Source: Euclidia mi (taxonomy: Eukaryota; Arthropoda; Insecta; Lepidoptera; Erebidae). Taken from it: a DNA stretch of 64,000 bases. A program made the position numbers and the translations under genes. The notes under the pieces were generated by a model, which was not told the origin of the DNA, did no database searches, and saw nothing but the letters and a program-made list of their open reading frames with translations. Numbering within the stretch: the stretch's first letter is position 1; every line of letters starts with the position of its first letter. The DNA is taken from positions 94,626,729 to 94,690,728 of the forward strand of contig OX123183.2 of assembly GCA_944739405.2 (NCBI GenBank). The letters are read 5' to 3'. Below are positions 1 to 11,152 of the stretch, piece by piece.

Positions 1-880
1 GCCATATTCCATGACCAGAACCGAACGAAAACTAAGTCCTGCGCGTGTCATTGAACCGAAGACCATCTGCATGCGTTCTCCTTACGTTTTCAAAGTAAAT
101 TTATCTAACTTTCTGGTAAAATATATTTCGGTGAACGTTACATGTTTTTCTGATTCACTAATTCTGGATAAGCGTTATCACCTAAGTATATAAATTTAAT
201 AAGACTTAAACTAGATTTATATGCTGTTATCTATCAAGTAGTTCCAACGGAACTTATGAGGGCAGTGAGGCCCTTAATATTTTATTTAAACTCTTGAGTA
301 AAACCTTCCTATATAAATCTCGAGCTATACATTTTTTACTGGAAAACTATAAAACAAACGTAAAAATACGTAAAAAATAAATAGCTAATATGAGATCCAA
401 CTCAAGTATATTATAATAATAAATTGGTACATAATAATATCATATCACCATTCACCATTGATTTTGTTATATTTTCTTCAGCAAAATTATCTCAAGTTTG
501 TAAGAAAATTTCAAGTCAGTTTTATACGTGTGGATAAGGCGTTTTCTGGTCGCGTCTGAACGGCGCCGAAAGTGTGACGTCATGGTGAAAGTCTGACGTT
601 ACTGGAGCAAAGAAACAGGATAGTTCATACATTCAAGGTCCAAATACCCGCAAGACAGTTTGATAGTTTGATTTGTTCACTAACCTTTTGGCGGTATTTA
701 TTAAGGTACAATACCGATAAAAGAGGACTAACTTTTGAGGTGCGTTCGTCAATCTCAACTTGTCAGAGTAAAACCTCGGGCAAGGAGGCTTTATTGTAAG
801 GATAAAGCCGTTATTGGGTGTTCTTTAAAAAAATTAATAGAATACACTAAGCTTCCGTAACTTTGAATACCAGAGTAACA
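1..880. other. AT-rich non-coding stretch
   Basis: No supported gene. Short open frames here have no recognisable domain. A perfect CRE-type octamer TGACGTCA lies at 575-582 in a small GC-richer island (about 545-600), which could be regulatory or chance. The right edge abuts the first copy of the LINE target-site duplication at 881. Confidence 0.5.
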
Positions 881-3800
881 TTTAATGAAGAACATACATA
901 CATACATATGCTCACGCCTTTTTCCCGTCGGGGTAGGCAGAGACAACAGATCGCCACTTGCTTCTATCCTTGCAAACCTCACGTGCTTCCTCTACATTCA
1001 TTATTCTTTTCATACATGCTCGCCGGTTGTGGGTGCTTCGGACTTTTTCGTTTTTCAAGACGTCCCCAATTTGGTCCACGAACGTCTTACGAGGTCTGCC
1101 GCAACCGGCTTGTCCATACACCTCTGCCATATATATTTGATTCGTCAATCTTTCTTCACTCATTCTCTCCACGTGTCCAAACCATTTCAGCATTCCTTTC
1201 TCAATCCTTGTCACGACATCTTCTTTCAGGCCACATCGCTCTCGTATTACTGCATTCGGAATTCTATCAATCAGTCTCACCCCACACATACTACGCAGTG
1301 ATCGCATCTCAACTGCGTTAATTCTGCTTGCATGCTTTTTCTGCCATAACCAACACTCACTTCCATACATCAAGGTGGGCACCAGCACTCCATTATGAAC
1401 CGCCAGTCGCGCCTTTTTAGGCACGGTTTGGCCGTTCATAAAGGCATGCAGCGCTCCATTCACACTGTTCCCCGCTATCACTCTCCTTTCAATATCACCT
1501 TCACATCTTCCATCTCTTGTAAACATGCTTCCCAAATATACAAATCTTTCAACTTGTCCCACATTTTCATCTTCAATCGTAATATTACACTCAGTCAAAC
1601 TTTCATTCTTCTCAAACACCATCACTTTCGTCTTTCTTGCATTAACTTTCATACCTTTCGCTTTAAAACTCTCGTTCATGCAGTCCATCATTTGTTGCAA
1701 CTCATTCGCCGATGATGCAAGAATTACTTGATCATCGGCGTATAAGAGGCACTTAACACGCAATCCTACCATATCAATCCCGCAATCAGTTTCCCTCAAA
1801 TCTCTCATGCAGCTATCCATGAATAAGTTGAACAACCAGGGTGAAGCTGGACACCCCTGTCTGACACCTTTAGAGATGTCAAACCAGTCCGTATAGGCAC
1901 CATTAATTCGGACACAGGCCCTCGAATCCCTATAAAGAGATTTTAGAGCCCTTATTATAAAGTTGTCCACCCCATACATAGATAGCACCTTCCATAGTTC
2001 CTTTCTATTTACCCTATCATAAGCCTTTTCCAAGTCTATGAACGCGCAATATACCTTCTGGTTTTTTGCCAGACATTTTTCGGTAACGCAGCGCAAGGAA
2101 AAGACTTGATCCGTACATCCCATTCCCTTCCGAAACCCTGCTTGCACATCCCATATCTTGTCATAAGTCACGTTTACTACTCTCTCAATCAATATTCTGG
2201 CATACATTTTTCCAACAACACTGAGAAGGCTGATCCCGCGATAATTTTGACATTCCTGCTGCGAGCCTTTGCCTTTATAAATTGGAACAAGCACTGCCTT
2301 GGTCCAGTCATCTGGAACTTGGCCCTGTTTCAAGGACAGATTAAAAAGGCGATGCAGCAGGTTTACTGTAAGTCCCTCGCCAGCCTTCAACATTTTAGAC
2401 GTCACTCTATCGAACCCAGCAGACTTTCCTGACCTCATACTTTTTAGAGCTTTCATAATTTCATCCTTTCTAATTTCGTCATCCGGGCCCACACACGCAT
2501 CTTCTATTATCTCTTCTCGCTCTGTTTCACTCATGTCTTTCTCAAATAAACTCTCAAAATATTTTTTCCAGCAATCCAGTATCATTCTTTCTTCATTCAT
2601 GACCTCACCTTTTTCATTCCTAGTCACTTTCATCAATGTATTCATATTCTTCCCTCGCGCTTCTTTGACGAGTTTCCAAAACAGTTTTATATTGTCTTGG
2701 AAACTTGCGCCGAATTGCTTCTCATATTTCTCCTTTTTCTCATTCTTCTTCCTCTCTATACATTCTTTAACTTTAGCTTTCACACACCTATACTTGTCCT
2801 TCATTTCTTTAACACGATCTTCTTTCATACCACCACTAGCTCTATTCGTTGCCTCTATTGCTAGGATATCCAGCCATGCTTTTTTCTTTTCCTCAACCAT
2901 ACTTCGAATTTCACCATCCCACCAGTCAGCTTTTTCACTTTTCTTACTTCTTCTTTTACTCACTCCGCATACGTCTTCAGCACATCTCACTACTTTGCTT
3001 TTAAATACCGACCATACATCGCTCACACTTTCCTCAATTACATCACTCCAGATTGTATCCAGCCGTTCACTCAATTGCTTTTTGTACATCTCTTTCACAC
3101 GCTGCTCTTTCAATGTTTCCACTTTAATACGTACTAACTCAGTGGTACACGCTTTAATTCTGTGCCGCCAGTGTTTGAACAGACCACTAATTTTACTAAT
3201 GACTAAATAGTGATCAGTGCCAACATCAGGTCCACGATACGCTCTAGTATCCACTACTTTCATTCTCATTCTTTCATCAACTATCACAAAGTCTATCATG
3301 CTTCTTAACACAACATTTCCTACCTTCTTTTGCCACGTGTACATATGTATCCTTTTGTGCTGAAACCACGTATTCGTCACTGACAAACCCATCTCCACAC
3401 ATACATCTAACAAGTATACTCCGTTCTCATTCACATTTTCATCTCCAAATGCCCCAAGTACATTTTCATACCCATCGCGCTTCACTCCAACCCTTGCATT
3501 AAAATCTCCAAGCATGACAATACGTTCATTCGCCTTACGCAATAACACTACCTCTCTCATTTGTTCCCAAAATTCCGCTCGTACCGCCTTGCTATAGGAG
3601 GAGTCCGGTGCATATACACCTACCAGAAATAGAGGTGTCAGGCCTACTTTCATCCGGACCCAGATAAGACGCGGACTTACGCACTCATACTCACGCATGC
3701 ATTCTGCCATTCGCTCTGAAAGAATTATACCGACGCCTTTACTGCCATGTTCTTCATCGGTAACCCCCGACCATATCTTTGTGAACGGGCCGCGCGTCAG

Positions 3801-3997
3801 CATGTCTTTCCCCTTACGCTTTGTCTCATTCACACACAACACATCTAGTTTTCTTTCGTTCATTACTTCGTAAACATCATCCATCTTCTCATTCATTCCT
3901 CCTCTAACATTTAAAGTTGCAAAACGGCATTCCGTTGCCCACTTTCCGCCCCGACGCGAACAATTCCGCATAGGATTTAGATGGTTTTAATGAAGAA
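881..3997 (-). mobile_element. Near-complete RTE-superfamily LINE with 12-bp target-site duplication
   Basis: A non-LTR retrotransposon on the minus strand, bounded by identical 12-bp direct repeats TTTAATGAAGAA at 881-892 and 3986-3997. The 3' end (low coordinates) is a (TATG)n-type tail, seen on the plus strand as CATACATACATACATATG at 893-910, directly after the ORF stop codon. Only 14 bp separate the start codon from the 5' TSD, so the element is either full length with a very short leader or trimmed right at the ORF start. RTE elements typically have one ORF of about 1000 codons and a short microsatellite-like 3' tail, which fits. The perfect TSD and unbroken ORF suggest recent insertion. 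Confidence 0.9.
912..3971 (-). CDS. RTE-type LINE polyprotein: APE-like endonuclease plus reverse transcriptase
   Basis: A 1019-codon ORF starting at an ATG (3969-3971) and ending at TGA (912-914). Residues about 15-260 are an apurinic-type endonuclease: TLNVRG (19-24), catalytic-type NETK with Glu49, GDFNAR (155-160) and TDHYLV (252-257). Residues about 500-780 are a reverse transcriptase: SGKSAGFD, LVPIYKGKG, NYRGISLL, AGFRKG (611-616), DLEKAYD (646-652), GVRQGCPASPWLF and the catalytic YADD (744-747). The C-terminal part has WFGHVERM and GRPRKTF, common in RTE-like proteins. It should nick genomic DNA and copy LINE RNA into it by target-primed reverse transcription. No key motif is missing and there is no frameshift, so it may be functional. 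The last residues, YPDGKKA, are encoded by the sequence that forms the shared SINE tail. RTE superfamily is secure; the exact clade (RTE or Proto2) is not. Confidence 0.93.
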   Translation of the reverse strand: MRNCSRRGGKWATECRFATLNVRGGMNEKMDDVYEVMNERKLDVLCVNETKRKGKDMLTRGPFTKIWSGVTDEEHGSKGVGIILSERMAECMREYECVSPRLIWVRMKVGLTPLFLVGVYAPDSSYSKAVRAEFWEQMREVVLLRKANERIVMLGDFNARVGVKRDGYENVLGAFGDENVNENGVYLLDVCVEMGLSVTNTWFQHKRIHMYTWQKKVGNVVLRSMIDFVIVDERMRMKVVDTRAYRGPDVGTDHYLVISKISGLFKHWRHRIKACTTELVRIKVETLKEQRVKEMYKKQLSERLDTIWSDVIEESVSDVWSVFKSKVVRCAEDVCGVSKRRSKKSEKADWWDGEIRSMVEEKKKAWLDILAIEATNRASGGMKEDRVKEMKDKYRCVKAKVKECIERKKNEKKEKYEKQFGASFQDNIKLFWKLVKEARGKNMNTLMKVTRNEKGEVMNEERMILDCWKKYFESLFEKDMSETEREEIIEDACVGPDDEIRKDEIMKALKSMRSGKSAGFDRVTSKMLKAGEGLTVNLLHRLFNLSLKQGQVPDDWTKAVLVPIYKGKGSQQECQNYRGISLLSVVGKMYARILIERVVNVTYDKIWDVQAGFRKGMGCTDQVFSLRCVTEKCLAKNQKVYCAFIDLEKAYDRVNRKELWKVLSMYGVDNFIIRALKSLYRDSRACVRINGAYTDWFDISKGVRQGCPASPWLFNLFMDSCMRDLRETDCGIDMVGLRVKCLLYADDQVILASSANELQQMMDCMNESFKAKGMKVNARKTKVMVFEKNESLTECNITIEDENVGQVERFVYLGSMFTRDGRCEGDIERRVIAGNSVNGALHAFMNGQTVPKKARLAVHNGVLVPTLMYGSECWLWQKKHASRINAVEMRSLRSMCGVRLIDRIPNAVIRERCGLKEDVVTRIEKGMLKWFGHVERMSEERLTNQIYMAEVYGQAGCGRPRKTFVDQIGDVLKNEKVRSTHNRRACMKRIMNVEEAREVCKDRSKWRSVVSAYPDGKKA

Positions 3998-4045
3998 TTG
4001 TAATATAAATTCTGTTAAAACTATTTATTTTTGGGATACGTACGT

Positions 4046-4106
4046 ACGCGGGATGGATGCTGAAAGGAATTATGTCCAGCGGTGGACTGCACTAGACTGA
4101 TTGGTT
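4046..4106 (+). repeat. Degenerate 3' tail of the CAGCAGTGGAC/GCTGATGATGA family
   Basis: The stretch GAAAGGAATTATGTCCAGCG followed by GTGGACTGCACTAGACTGAT matches, with divergence, the tail of the SINE at 8947-9190 and the fragment near 21,046-21,140. It is probably the end of an old, otherwise unrecognisable LINE or SINE. Confidence 0.45.
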
Positions 4107-4911
4107 GATACGTACCATATACGTTTGTTGCGAGTATCTGATATTAAAATGAATGTTAATGACCACTAAAAATTTAATTCCTATATTATGTTTTTGATTT
4201 CGGAAAACGACTGTCCTCGTTTGCTGCTTACAGTTACTACTTATCTCCTACAAAAAGATAAATTCAACATTAAATTCCATACGTGACATTTATTAGCGTG
4301 GCATGTATCCATGAATAATTATAAAATCTTAATCTTTAATTTATGAGTAATTATAAATGTACAAAAAAATAAACACAATTTAATTTATCTCTATCATTAG
4401 ATCTAACGATATCTTCAATATTAATCATTTGTTAACCTTGGTATTTTTATCCCAATCACAAAATTGCAATCAGAAGATTATATACTGTATCTCAGACTAC
4501 ACGTACTTTTTGTTGATATTGTACAAAATCAGGATAATTTATAAATAAACAAGGTGATATAACAATCAAAATTTAAATGGAAAACCGATTAAAATGTTAT
4601 TCCTAAAACTTAAATGATATCAAACGGGTATATCCCGCCAAATAAATAAAACAAAATCGATATGGGAATCATACAAAAAAAGACATACAAAACCGAATAG
4701 AAGACGTCCTCCTTTTTTTTAAGATGGTTGAAACACAGTAAAAGAATACACGAACGTTTTAAGAACGACATAAAACATGAAGTTTTCTAGATTATTACGT
4801 TCGCAAACAACACTATTTGCCATTATAACTGTTGAAGATTTAGGTCAAAGGATTCATCCCCTATCTGTCGGGGTGCGTCGGCGACTGGATGGCGCGACGT
4901 CGAGATGCCTG

Positions 4912-4929
4912 TGACGTCACAAGACCAAT
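4912..4929. promoter_or_regulatory. CRE octamer next to a CCAAT box
   Basis: TGACGTCA (4912-4919) is followed five bases later by CCAAT (4925-4929) in a locally GC-richer segment. This spacing occurs in many animal promoters, but no transcribed gene is visible downstream, so it may be coincidental. Confidence 0.2.
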
Positions 4930-5102
4930 CAATAGGGACCCAGATAATCAGATACATCTCTGGAACTTGTTTACGCATTTGGCAAAACTTATACATTTTT
5001 TAACTGGGAACTGTGCAGCGACTTCAAGTATTATTACTGCAGAGGAAAGTGTGTCAGCAACTATTTGGTCTAGCGCAAAACGTATATCTTGTCGATTATA
5101 TC

Positions 5103-5212
5103 AAGGGACAAAACTCCCTTTTTTCCAAATCCGTTGATTGCTCCAAGGGACAAATGTCCCTTTTTTCTGAAGCCGTAGACTGCGCAGAAGTAACTAATGT
5201 CCCTTTTATTAA
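5103..5212. repeat. Spaced repeat of AGGGACA...TGTCCCTTTT motifs
   Basis: Three related motifs follow each other at roughly 50-base spacing: AAGGGACAAAACTCCCTTTT, AAGGGACAAATGTCCCTTTT and TAATGTCCCTTTTATT. The first two are small inverted repeats. No known family is recognised. Confidence 0.35.
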
Positions 5213-6836
5213 AACTTAACGGATTCCGCTATATTATATATCAATAGACGCGTCATGAAATGAACTTTTGAATGATACCAAATAACACCAAATAATATAC
5301 AAGTAATCCACGCAAGGGCAGTATAAAGGGAAAATTAGAAATATTTTCCCGCCATTTTGAGCGCGATTTTATACTTCTGACATATTCTTTTTTCTCGTCG
5401 TTTTTTATTAAGGGAGGTATATAAGCATTATACACGGTTAGAAAGGTTATTTAATTTACTTTTAGAGGAACTAAATATAATTAAAAGAAACATTTTAATT
5501 TTAAATATAAAAAAATAAAACAAAGTATTGATTGTTAATTGCCGCCAATTTCCGTATTTTTTTATATCTTTTTATCTTATATATCTGATTCAAACCTACA
5601 TAAGTTTCTTACCAATTAGATTTCCAAGCAAAAGAACCATTTCCGATGCGAATCCGATAAGAAATACTCTAACTGGAATGTGCACAGTTGTTTACTTTTT
5701 TCCGTCAAAAATAACCTGAATGTCCGCAAAATTTTTCGATAGTTAATATCTCATGAATAATATGAGTGTTATATATCATATGATAGGTTTATTTACATAC
5801 TCATAATAAAAAAATAACACAGAGCATAAATGGAACCTTATCAACATACATATGTATTTACATTCAATAAAAAAGAAATGCCATTTTTACGATAATTGTT
5901 TGTAAAAATCTCTTAAAGTAATACACAATATTTATTATTTTTTTTACTGTAACTTCGTAATTAATTAGTTAATTCACAATAAAAACATAAAAGTATCATA
6001 TATAATTATAATATTTGATTACAATGATGTTTTAATCCATAATTACGCCCCGCGCGCAAAATGCAAAGTCAGCGAAATTATATTTTTTTCACATGCTAAT
6101 ATTTAAATAACTTTTCAAACAAGTATTACTATAATTTTATATATTTGTTAAGATAATATCACCAGGTATATAACAAAACAAAAGGAACCAAGGTTTAACT
6201 CGTATTGTTATCACGATAAGCAATTGTTTCGACTAAGTCGTTAAAAGTCGTAATTGTTTACATAGCATCCGGTTCGGCCCCTCGCATAAAGTAAACATTT
6301 TATTCAAACGTAGTGTATTTGGAATCATATGAAAGAATAATTCATAAAGTTGAACAAAATAATCACTTCAGGGCCTTCACGCTACAAACGAAATAACAAT
6401 GACTGATTTATTTAGCTCGCCCGTCAAGTGCTCGGCGGCGGCGCGTTGAGCCCTAAGCACTTGGGATTTTTTTAGGTACCTACGCGAAACGATGCAGCGG
6501 ATATGAAGACATTCTTCAAAAAGTTATACATACGTGACTTGTGTGGTGTTGCTTATTATGATGAATTTGTTCTTGATTATTATGATTTAATCTAAGGCTG
6601 TGATTTCTTGTCGTGCTAGCTGGATTGTACTAGCTGCAATCACTTTTCGGCAATATTATAAAAGAATGTCATCATGATGATGATAAAAACATTACTCATT
6701 ATTTACCAAAACTGCAACGATATTTTATATGTACCAAAATTGAAAATAAAACGCCATTCTCACGGTAATAATATCTAACAGTATTGTAACTCCATAAAAA
6801 CGCACGAAACTCGAGTTATACCTACGCGCCTCGAGC

Positions 6837-7130
6837 AAAGTACACATCAGGCTGGTTTCAGAGTCACGCGTTTGACCGGCGCCGGCCACACGCGCGCGCT
6901 TACAATTACACTAGATTAGTAGTAGCGTTTCATAGTCACGCAGTTCGAACGCGCCGCGTGTGAGACGCGCGCGCTGGCCGCGCTGCCGAAGCTTCATACA
7001 TTGCAATGAGAAACGCAAACTCGTTTCACAGTGGTCCGCGCGCCAAACGCGCTGTTGAGACGCGCCGGCCGACGGCGCGTGCCGCGCGCGTCACTCTGAA
7101 ACCAACCTTAGACTGTGCCTAAAGTACACA
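6837..7130. mobile_element. GC-rich MITE-like element with terminal inverted repeats
   Basis: A segment of about 274 bp flanked by 10-bp direct repeats AAAGTACACA (6837-6846 and 7121-7130). Near its ends are inverted repeats: GGCTGGTTTCAGAGTCACGC from 6850 and, read on the minus strand from about 7110, GGTTGGTTTCAGAGTGACGC. The interior is rich in CG-containing blocks (CGCGCGCG, CCGGCGCCGGCC), unlike the AT-rich surroundings. This is the structure of a non-autonomous DNA transposon. A 9-10 bp duplication would fit Mutator-like or similar families, but the superfamily cannot be assigned. It lies in an otherwise GC-rich segment. Confidence 0.6.
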
Positions 7131-7380
7131 CAGCCGCGATCGTGCCGCAGCTCGCATACGGCGCGTCTGTAGGTATATAACGCACGAAGACGGCCAAGTT
7201 ACAATACTATTAGATTATATTACCGTGCCATTGTAGTCATTTTTTTAAGTTTTAAAATGGGTTTACCACTGTCCAACGGTTTCGTGCGCTGTGTATATTG
7301 TTCGATATATACACTTTTTTCTATCTGCTCAACCTTCAAGGAAATTATATGCGCGTTTGAAGATGATCGTTTATCCTAGT
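7131..7380 (+). promoter_or_regulatory. GC-rich segment with TATA-like box and a tiny ORF
   Basis: The sequence flanking the MITE on its right is GC-rich and leads into TATATAA (7174-7180). About 80 bases further on, a 40-codon ATG-initiated frame runs from 7257 to 7379 with no recognisable domain. The combination resembles a core promoter, but nothing confirms transcription. Confidence 0.2.
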
Positions 7381-8946
7381 TAGCTATCAGCTAGCAGCAG
7401 CAAAGGGTATGTGGTTAAGGTGGCAGAGGAGCTGACGGTAGAAGGCAACCTCCGTCTATAGACTTTGGCTATATCAGAGACACAGCCGAGCCGCTACCTT
7501 GAGACGTGGTTTTCTAATGTCAAATAATTTCACTAGCTACAGTACCATTCAAATTGTTACATAATATTGCACATTTGTACGTTACTACTTGGTGGCAGGA
7601 TAACTGATACTGCAGTGGCACCTACCCAAACGGCCCCTGCAATAAGAGGCCTACCACCAGTAATGAGTGAGCACTACAATTTCTCTTTTACCGTCATTTG
7701 GAACTGCACTTCTTTACTAACACAAGACTCAAATCTTATGCTTAACAAGGTAGCCTTAAGACAATTTCATAAACAGAAATAGGCTTATAATTTTATACAT
7801 ATTTTTCTACAGAACAAATTTAATTATATGTAATGTTGCAGTCGAAAGGTTCTACCGTTCTAATTCGATTTGCGCACCGGAGCACTACCGACGCTAAGTA
7901 AATTCACTTCTTAGAAGTGAATTTAATTTATTAGCACTTAGATCAGCCGGGGGGCTCAAGGCTACTTACAATTTGTATATAACTAATAAACAAAGGAAGA
8001 TTATATGCAGAAGGTCGCTGGATAATTAAAAGAAGTAGGTCAGTTCATACGTTGACCAAAATCGAATCATAAATATGATTGGCAAGCATTACATGCACAT
8101 TTTTATATCGTTCTAATCTTTTACAATATCAGTAAATTAATTAACAGCTATACTTCCTTTTTTGTAAAAAGGTAAAGCATCGCTATACCTACACGTTTTC
8201 AGGATTTAGTGAATGAGAAATAAATATTTTTAGAAATGTTAGATAGAAATTATTTTTTAAATGAAAATATATTTTTAAAGAATATATTTTTTAAGTACTC
8301 TTACAAAAATATTATAACGGTAAAAGTTTGTGATTATGGATGGATGGAGGTTTGTTACACATGCACGCAAAAACGACTTTACGACTCTACGACGATATTT
8401 GGGTGAAAATTCGCAGTAATGTAGCACATCAAAATAACGTGTTCATCAAATTTTGACTATTTGAGAGAGCTACCGGCTATTAGCCAGAATTTAATACATC
8501 AACTCATACCATATCTAGATTCTACAGATTTCATCCACTCGTCGATGTTTATACCCATACAAAGTAAACACAACCAACTGCTCTAATTCTCATCAGTAAA
8601 GGTCGGTAGGTAATGAGGTTTACTGCAAAGGCTGTGCTACCAACCAGTATTGCAGCTAAGTAAATACCATTATAGGTGACGTACGAAGGGGGTGGCTCCT
8701 ATATTTAACTACTGTTTTAATGTCACAGTAACGTCTATAGCTTGTGTGTTGGGGTGAATTTCGTTAGTAACGAGCCTTAAACTCAGAACTAGTGGACACT
8801 TCTGGAAATTTTTTGTGTCTGTAGTATCTATTACAGCACAATCATAAGTTTTATCACTTATTTTGTCATTATTTCTGGCCAACTCACACACGGTTATTTA
8901 ATATCAAATTAGGCAAAGCCTGTACTATAGTAATAAACAAAGTTTC
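7381..8946. other. Non-coding stretch with old repeat fragments
   Basis: No gene. Around 7580-7670 TACTTGGTGGCAGG...GGCACCTACCCAAACGGCCC resembles a dispersed lepidopteran repeat (diverged). Around 8330-8440 ACGCAAAAACGACTTTACGA...GGGTGAAAATTCGCAGTAAT resembles the repeat near 57,578. A short palindrome CACTTCTTAGAAGTG occurs near 7905. The 71-codon open frame from 7567 has no recognisable domain and overlaps the repeat fragment. Confidence 0.35.
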
Positions 8947-9190
8947 ATCATCAGCCTTTAACAGTCCACTGCTGGACTAGGCCTCTCCTTTGAAAGGAGG
9001 AATTGGCCTACTATACCACGCTGGCCAAACGGGTTGGTATAGGGTTTGTATCAAGTTTTCCTTCTCTTACAGTGCTGTTCTCTGCATAATATGGACCCTC
9101 TGTCGGCTCTTACGTCACCCATGGGATGATATGGGGTGGTGACATTCCGTATTCTTAATCCGTCACCACACGGACAAATGGAAAGATAAT
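8947..9190 (-). mobile_element. SINE: shared head H1 with GCTGATGATGA tail
   Basis: Read on the minus strand, it begins near 9190 with CCGTGTGGTGACGG, contains GTCACCACCCCATATCATCC and the segment AAACCCTATACCAACCCG, TTGGCCAGCGTGGTATAG, and ends with GTCCAGCAGTGGACTGTTAA then GGCTGATGATGA. The head (about 9085-9185) matches the head of the composite SINEs at 17,110 and 30,249, whereas the tail differs from theirs and instead matches the SINE at 43,427. No intact promoter boxes were identified with certainty. Confidence 0.7.
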
Positions 9191-9880
9191 AAAAAAAGAA
9201 AACTATACCAAATGACATTACAGGAATACCTACTATATTCACGACCTTAGAAGGAGAAACGATCTTGCGAACGACGTAAGTTACTCACAAACATAAGACT
9301 TACTCCGTCAAATAATAAGAAGTAATTAAATGAGAAAATAGACCTTAAGGTTTCAATTAATAGCAAAAATGTTCTAGCTCGGTGACGATTTTTTTTACTT
9401 TTTGAACTGGCAACTAAGAGACGTATTTCATCTGGACCTCCTTGTTATAAACTTCTTGGGAGGTACTTGAAAACTCAATGGACTTAGTCCTCTCTCGATT
9501 AACTACGTAATTTATGAGAATAGCAATATATAAATTATATTCGTTTTCATTGTTTTGGTAGAGCGGAAACGTGTGTCAGTAGGGACTTGCCTATATTCAT
9601 TTAACATCTGTATTTTTCTTGTGTTATTCCGCCAACGATTCCCTGAATGTTGTACGTGTAAATGTTGTGTAATTAATTATAATTGTTTGCTTTTATTTGC
9701 AATATTTTCTTAATTTTTGTGGACATCTATTCTGATATTCCTTTGTGTATTTATATTTGAAATTAAAATACTTTGGATGGTAGGATGTTATTGTTGAACA
9801 AAACGCAATGTCTTTTCATGTGATAATAACGAATAGGTCCTGTAAATAAATTGTATATTTATTTATTATTTTTTTATTGA
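9191..9880. other. Non-coding stretch, nothing recognised
   Basis: AT-rich sequence without a supportable gene, repeat or structured element between the two minus-strand SINEs. Confidence 0.5.
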
Positions 9881-10120
9881 CTCACACCTGTATCCCCGAA
9901 GGGATAGGCAGAGGTGTAATATTATACCCACATTTCGCCATGAATTTTTAGGTCCCCCGTAATAGGGGGCGAGCCTATTGCCGATACTGGGCACATCTCC
10001 AGACTCCGTGCTGCTACTGAGAATTTGGAAAAACCCAGTAACACTTTTGCCCGACCTGTAAATCGAACCCGAGACCTCCGATCATCAGTTGCAAACGCTA
10101 TCCACTGGACCTCGGAGACA
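9881..10120 (-). mobile_element. tRNA-derived SINE with RTE-LINE tail
   Basis: On the minus strand the element runs from about 10,120 (TCTCCGAGGTCCAGTGGATA) through a B-box-like GGTTCGATTT, the conserved body CAGTAGCAGCACGGAGTCTG, CGGCAATAGGCTCGCCCCC and TGGGTATAATATTACACCTC, to the tail GCCTATCCCTTCGGGGATAC then AGGTGTGAGT. The tail corresponds to the end of the RTE LINE ORF at 912. The head differs from the copy at 41,471, so heads have been exchanged or diverged. Confidence 0.75.
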
Positions 10121-10981
10121 GAAATAAATTTTAAAAACCTGTTAAATAGAAAAAACAATACTATATGTATTAAACATTACTAAGAATCGTGATCCTGATC
10201 GGAATTTAGAGAATATGTAAACGTATTCTCTGAATTCTGATCAAGATTTTATATGTGCGTAAATGATCCCTTAGAAATCTTTTAAAACATGTACGTTGTG
10301 TAGAAAATGAACGTAAAATGTATTTATTTTGTGTTAAAAATAATCGTAATGTTGGTTTAAAATATAATAAGAGCTGTTAACTTCAACCTATTTTGATATA
10401 TCATTGTGTTTCGTATATGTTTCGTATAATAACATACTAGATATTGATAAAACGTATATTTTTATATATAAAAACTACTAATTGCTTTTATAGGATTTGT
10501 TTACTATCATTGTTAATGGCTGTATACTGCACGCTCAGTCTCATTAATCATACTATATATATAATAGTCATTTTAAAACATTAATGAAGGTCGGTAAGCT
10601 TTTACAATGTACGCCCGATTTATTCCAAGATGATTTTGTAATTGCTACATTTGTATTTTACAAAACAAACTCTACAACATGGATAGCTGAAACTCTTAAA
10701 AACTAATTAATTTATAATTTTTAACCACTAGAATTTCCGATTATACTAAACTGAAAACCTAATAAAATGTAGCTCATAAAAATGTATAGTTCCTATCGGA
10801 TAGCCGATGGTCCTTAAACAGCTTAGCCGTCCATTTTCTGATCATTTCTTAAATAAAACGAGGAAAGTATAAGACGGGGGTTGCAACTTGTAGGGTCTTA
10901 TTGGATAAGTTTCAAACCTTTATACAGGTCGGGTAGGTTAAGTTGTAATATAAACTTTCAAGTTTATTAAAATTTTCTTAG
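10121..10981. other. AT-rich non-coding stretch with an imperfect hairpin
   Basis: No gene. A 19-bp stem with two mismatches (10,197-10,215 pairing with 10,224-10,242; GATCGGAATTTAGAGAATA against TATTCTCTGAATTCTGATC) is present. Otherwise nothing recognised. Confidence 0.45.
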
Positions 10982-11152
10982 TGTACCCCTACGGTCTATA
11001 TCTATATATATCGAATGCTCATTGACATTCATGCCAAATTTCAGGTTTTTGCGCCCAGTAGTAACCGGGCGCACGAACCTGAATTTTGGTATGAATGGCC
11101 GATACTTCGGCTGTGCACTGTCTTGTCAGTCAGTAACGCAAGAATTTTAAAT
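10982..11152 (+). repeat. Dispersed repeat Rep-A, partial, with 30-bp fold-back
   Basis: Matches the 3' part of the family best seen at 38,553: TGTACCCCTACGGTC, ATGCCAAATTTCAG, GCGCCCAGTAGT and the ending CAGTCAGTAACGCAAGAATT. Inside, 11,027-11,056 pairs with 11,067-11,096 (26 of 30 positions) around a 10-nt loop, so the family's internal sequence is duplicated in inverted orientation. The 99-codon open frame over it is not considered a gene. Confidence 0.65.

Larger units (their letters stand above)
3998..6836. other. AT-rich non-coding stretch with a LINE/SINE tail fragment
   Basis: No gene seen. At about 4046-4106 the sequence resembles the 3' tail family (AAAGGAATTATGTCCAGCGG... then GACTGATTGGTTGAT) found at the ends of other repeats here. 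A CRE octamer TGACGTCA (4912-4919) and a CCAAT box (4925-4929) sit in a small GC-richer island at 4865-4930. At 5100-5210 the motif AAGGGACAAATGTCCCTTTT and relatives recur about three times. A short GC-rich patch (6410-6460) contains CGGCGGCGGCGCG. Confidence 0.4.

Noticed and set aside
863..3210. Plus-strand open frames over the RTE LINE (including the 303-codon frame at 2299-3210)
   Set aside because: They lie antisense to the LINE ORF, and their repeated S, F and T composition is the mirror of a coding strand; no domain is present.
6851..7110. CpG island of a host promoter
   Set aside because: The GC-rich block is bounded by inverted repeats and a direct duplication, so a transposon explains it better.
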